Part shown: positions 51,661 through 51,778 of the stretch, piece after piece
Layout: each line of letters begins with the position of its first letter
Numbering within the stretch: the stretch's first letter is position 1
Assembly (NCBI RefSeq): GCF_007679495.1
Contig: NZ_VEGP01000039.1
Coordinates: 1 to 51,778 of the forward strand
Origin: Paenibacillus sp. 32O-W
GTDB taxonomy: Bacteria; Bacillota; Bacilli; Paenibacillales; NBRC-103111
DNA length: 51,778 bases
Direction of reading: 5' to 3'
Position numbers and translations under genes: made by a program
Notes under the pieces: generated by a model
The model's database searches: none
The model's input: the letters and a program-made list of their open reading frames with translations, nothing else
What the model was told of the DNA's origin: nothing

Positions 51661-51778
51661 AAACCTGCGTCCGAGGCCATTAACGGGAAAAAAGCATGCA
51701 TTTTTGGAGCGACCAAGCCTAGGTCGAGTGAGGTAGCAGGTGTGAACCCTGCTTGGAAAGACGCCAACCACGTCGCCA

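Overview
The window looks like chromosomal DNA from a spore-forming Bacillota, most likely a Paenibacillus-type organism. The grounds are moderate to high GC, strong AGGAGG-type ribosome binding sites with some GTG and TTG starts, a YesN-type response regulator, a YtaF-type sporulation protein, homologues of Bacillus YkoN/YkoP/YkoQ, a collagen-like spore-coat-type protein and MsmEFG-type sugar importers without their own ATPase. I see no rRNA or tRNA gene, no CRISPR array and no intact insertion sequence.

The centre of interest is 10.2-23.9 kb. It reads as a complete sulfoquinovose (SQ, the plant sulfolipid sugar) utilisation locus of the sulfo-EMP2 type. A YihQ-like sulfoquinovosidase frees SQ from its glycosides. 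A lipoprotein and two permeases import the substrate. A fucose-isomerase-like enzyme makes sulfofructose, a phosphofructokinase-like enzyme phosphorylates it, a class II aldolase splits it to DHAP and sulfolactaldehyde, and an aldehyde dehydrogenase oxidises the latter to sulfolactate. A GntR/UTRA regulator lies inside the operon. Two promoters, ahead of the sulfoquinovosidase and ahead of the binding protein, carry the same perfect 14-bp palindrome over the predicted transcription start, plus cre-like sites. The first operon also holds an M24-family protein missing most metal ligands and a BASS-family transporter, both without an assigned role in this pathway.

Other regions: 0-5.6 kb has a large secreted GHL10-type glycoside hydrolase-like protein, a repeat-rich gap and an orphan YesN-type regulator. 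5.8-9.9 kb (minus strand) has a lipoate-protein ligase, an Eis-like acetyltransferase and an FAD-dependent oxidoreductase. 24-29 kb holds YkoP, YkoQ, an alkaline-phosphatase-superfamily protein, an EEP-family hydrolase and a YkoN/UgtP-like glycosyltransferase, probably concerned with lipids or phosphoesters. 29.3-32.4 kb has the collagen-like protein, a free-methionine-sulfoxide reductase and an ArsB-type transporter. 32.8-36.4 kb has an MBOAT O-acyltransferase, an SGNH-like partner and a polysaccharide deacetylase lipoprotein. 36.4-38.5 kb is an ECF sigma/anti-sigma pair.

39-50.9 kb is a patchwork of accessory genes (YtaF, XRE/MmyB regulator, FabF paralogue, DinB, aminoglycoside phosphotransferase-like kinase, GNAT, truncated ECF sigma factor, amidase, eukaryotic-type HisA) mixed with at least three gene remnants. 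Intergenic regions hold several repeat families: a hairpin repeat present three times, a 70-nt element present twice, tandem inverted-repeat units near 38.7 kb, and a long degenerate CTGACTAACTCTAA tract near 51.2 kb. The last 0.9 kb has no convincing gene.
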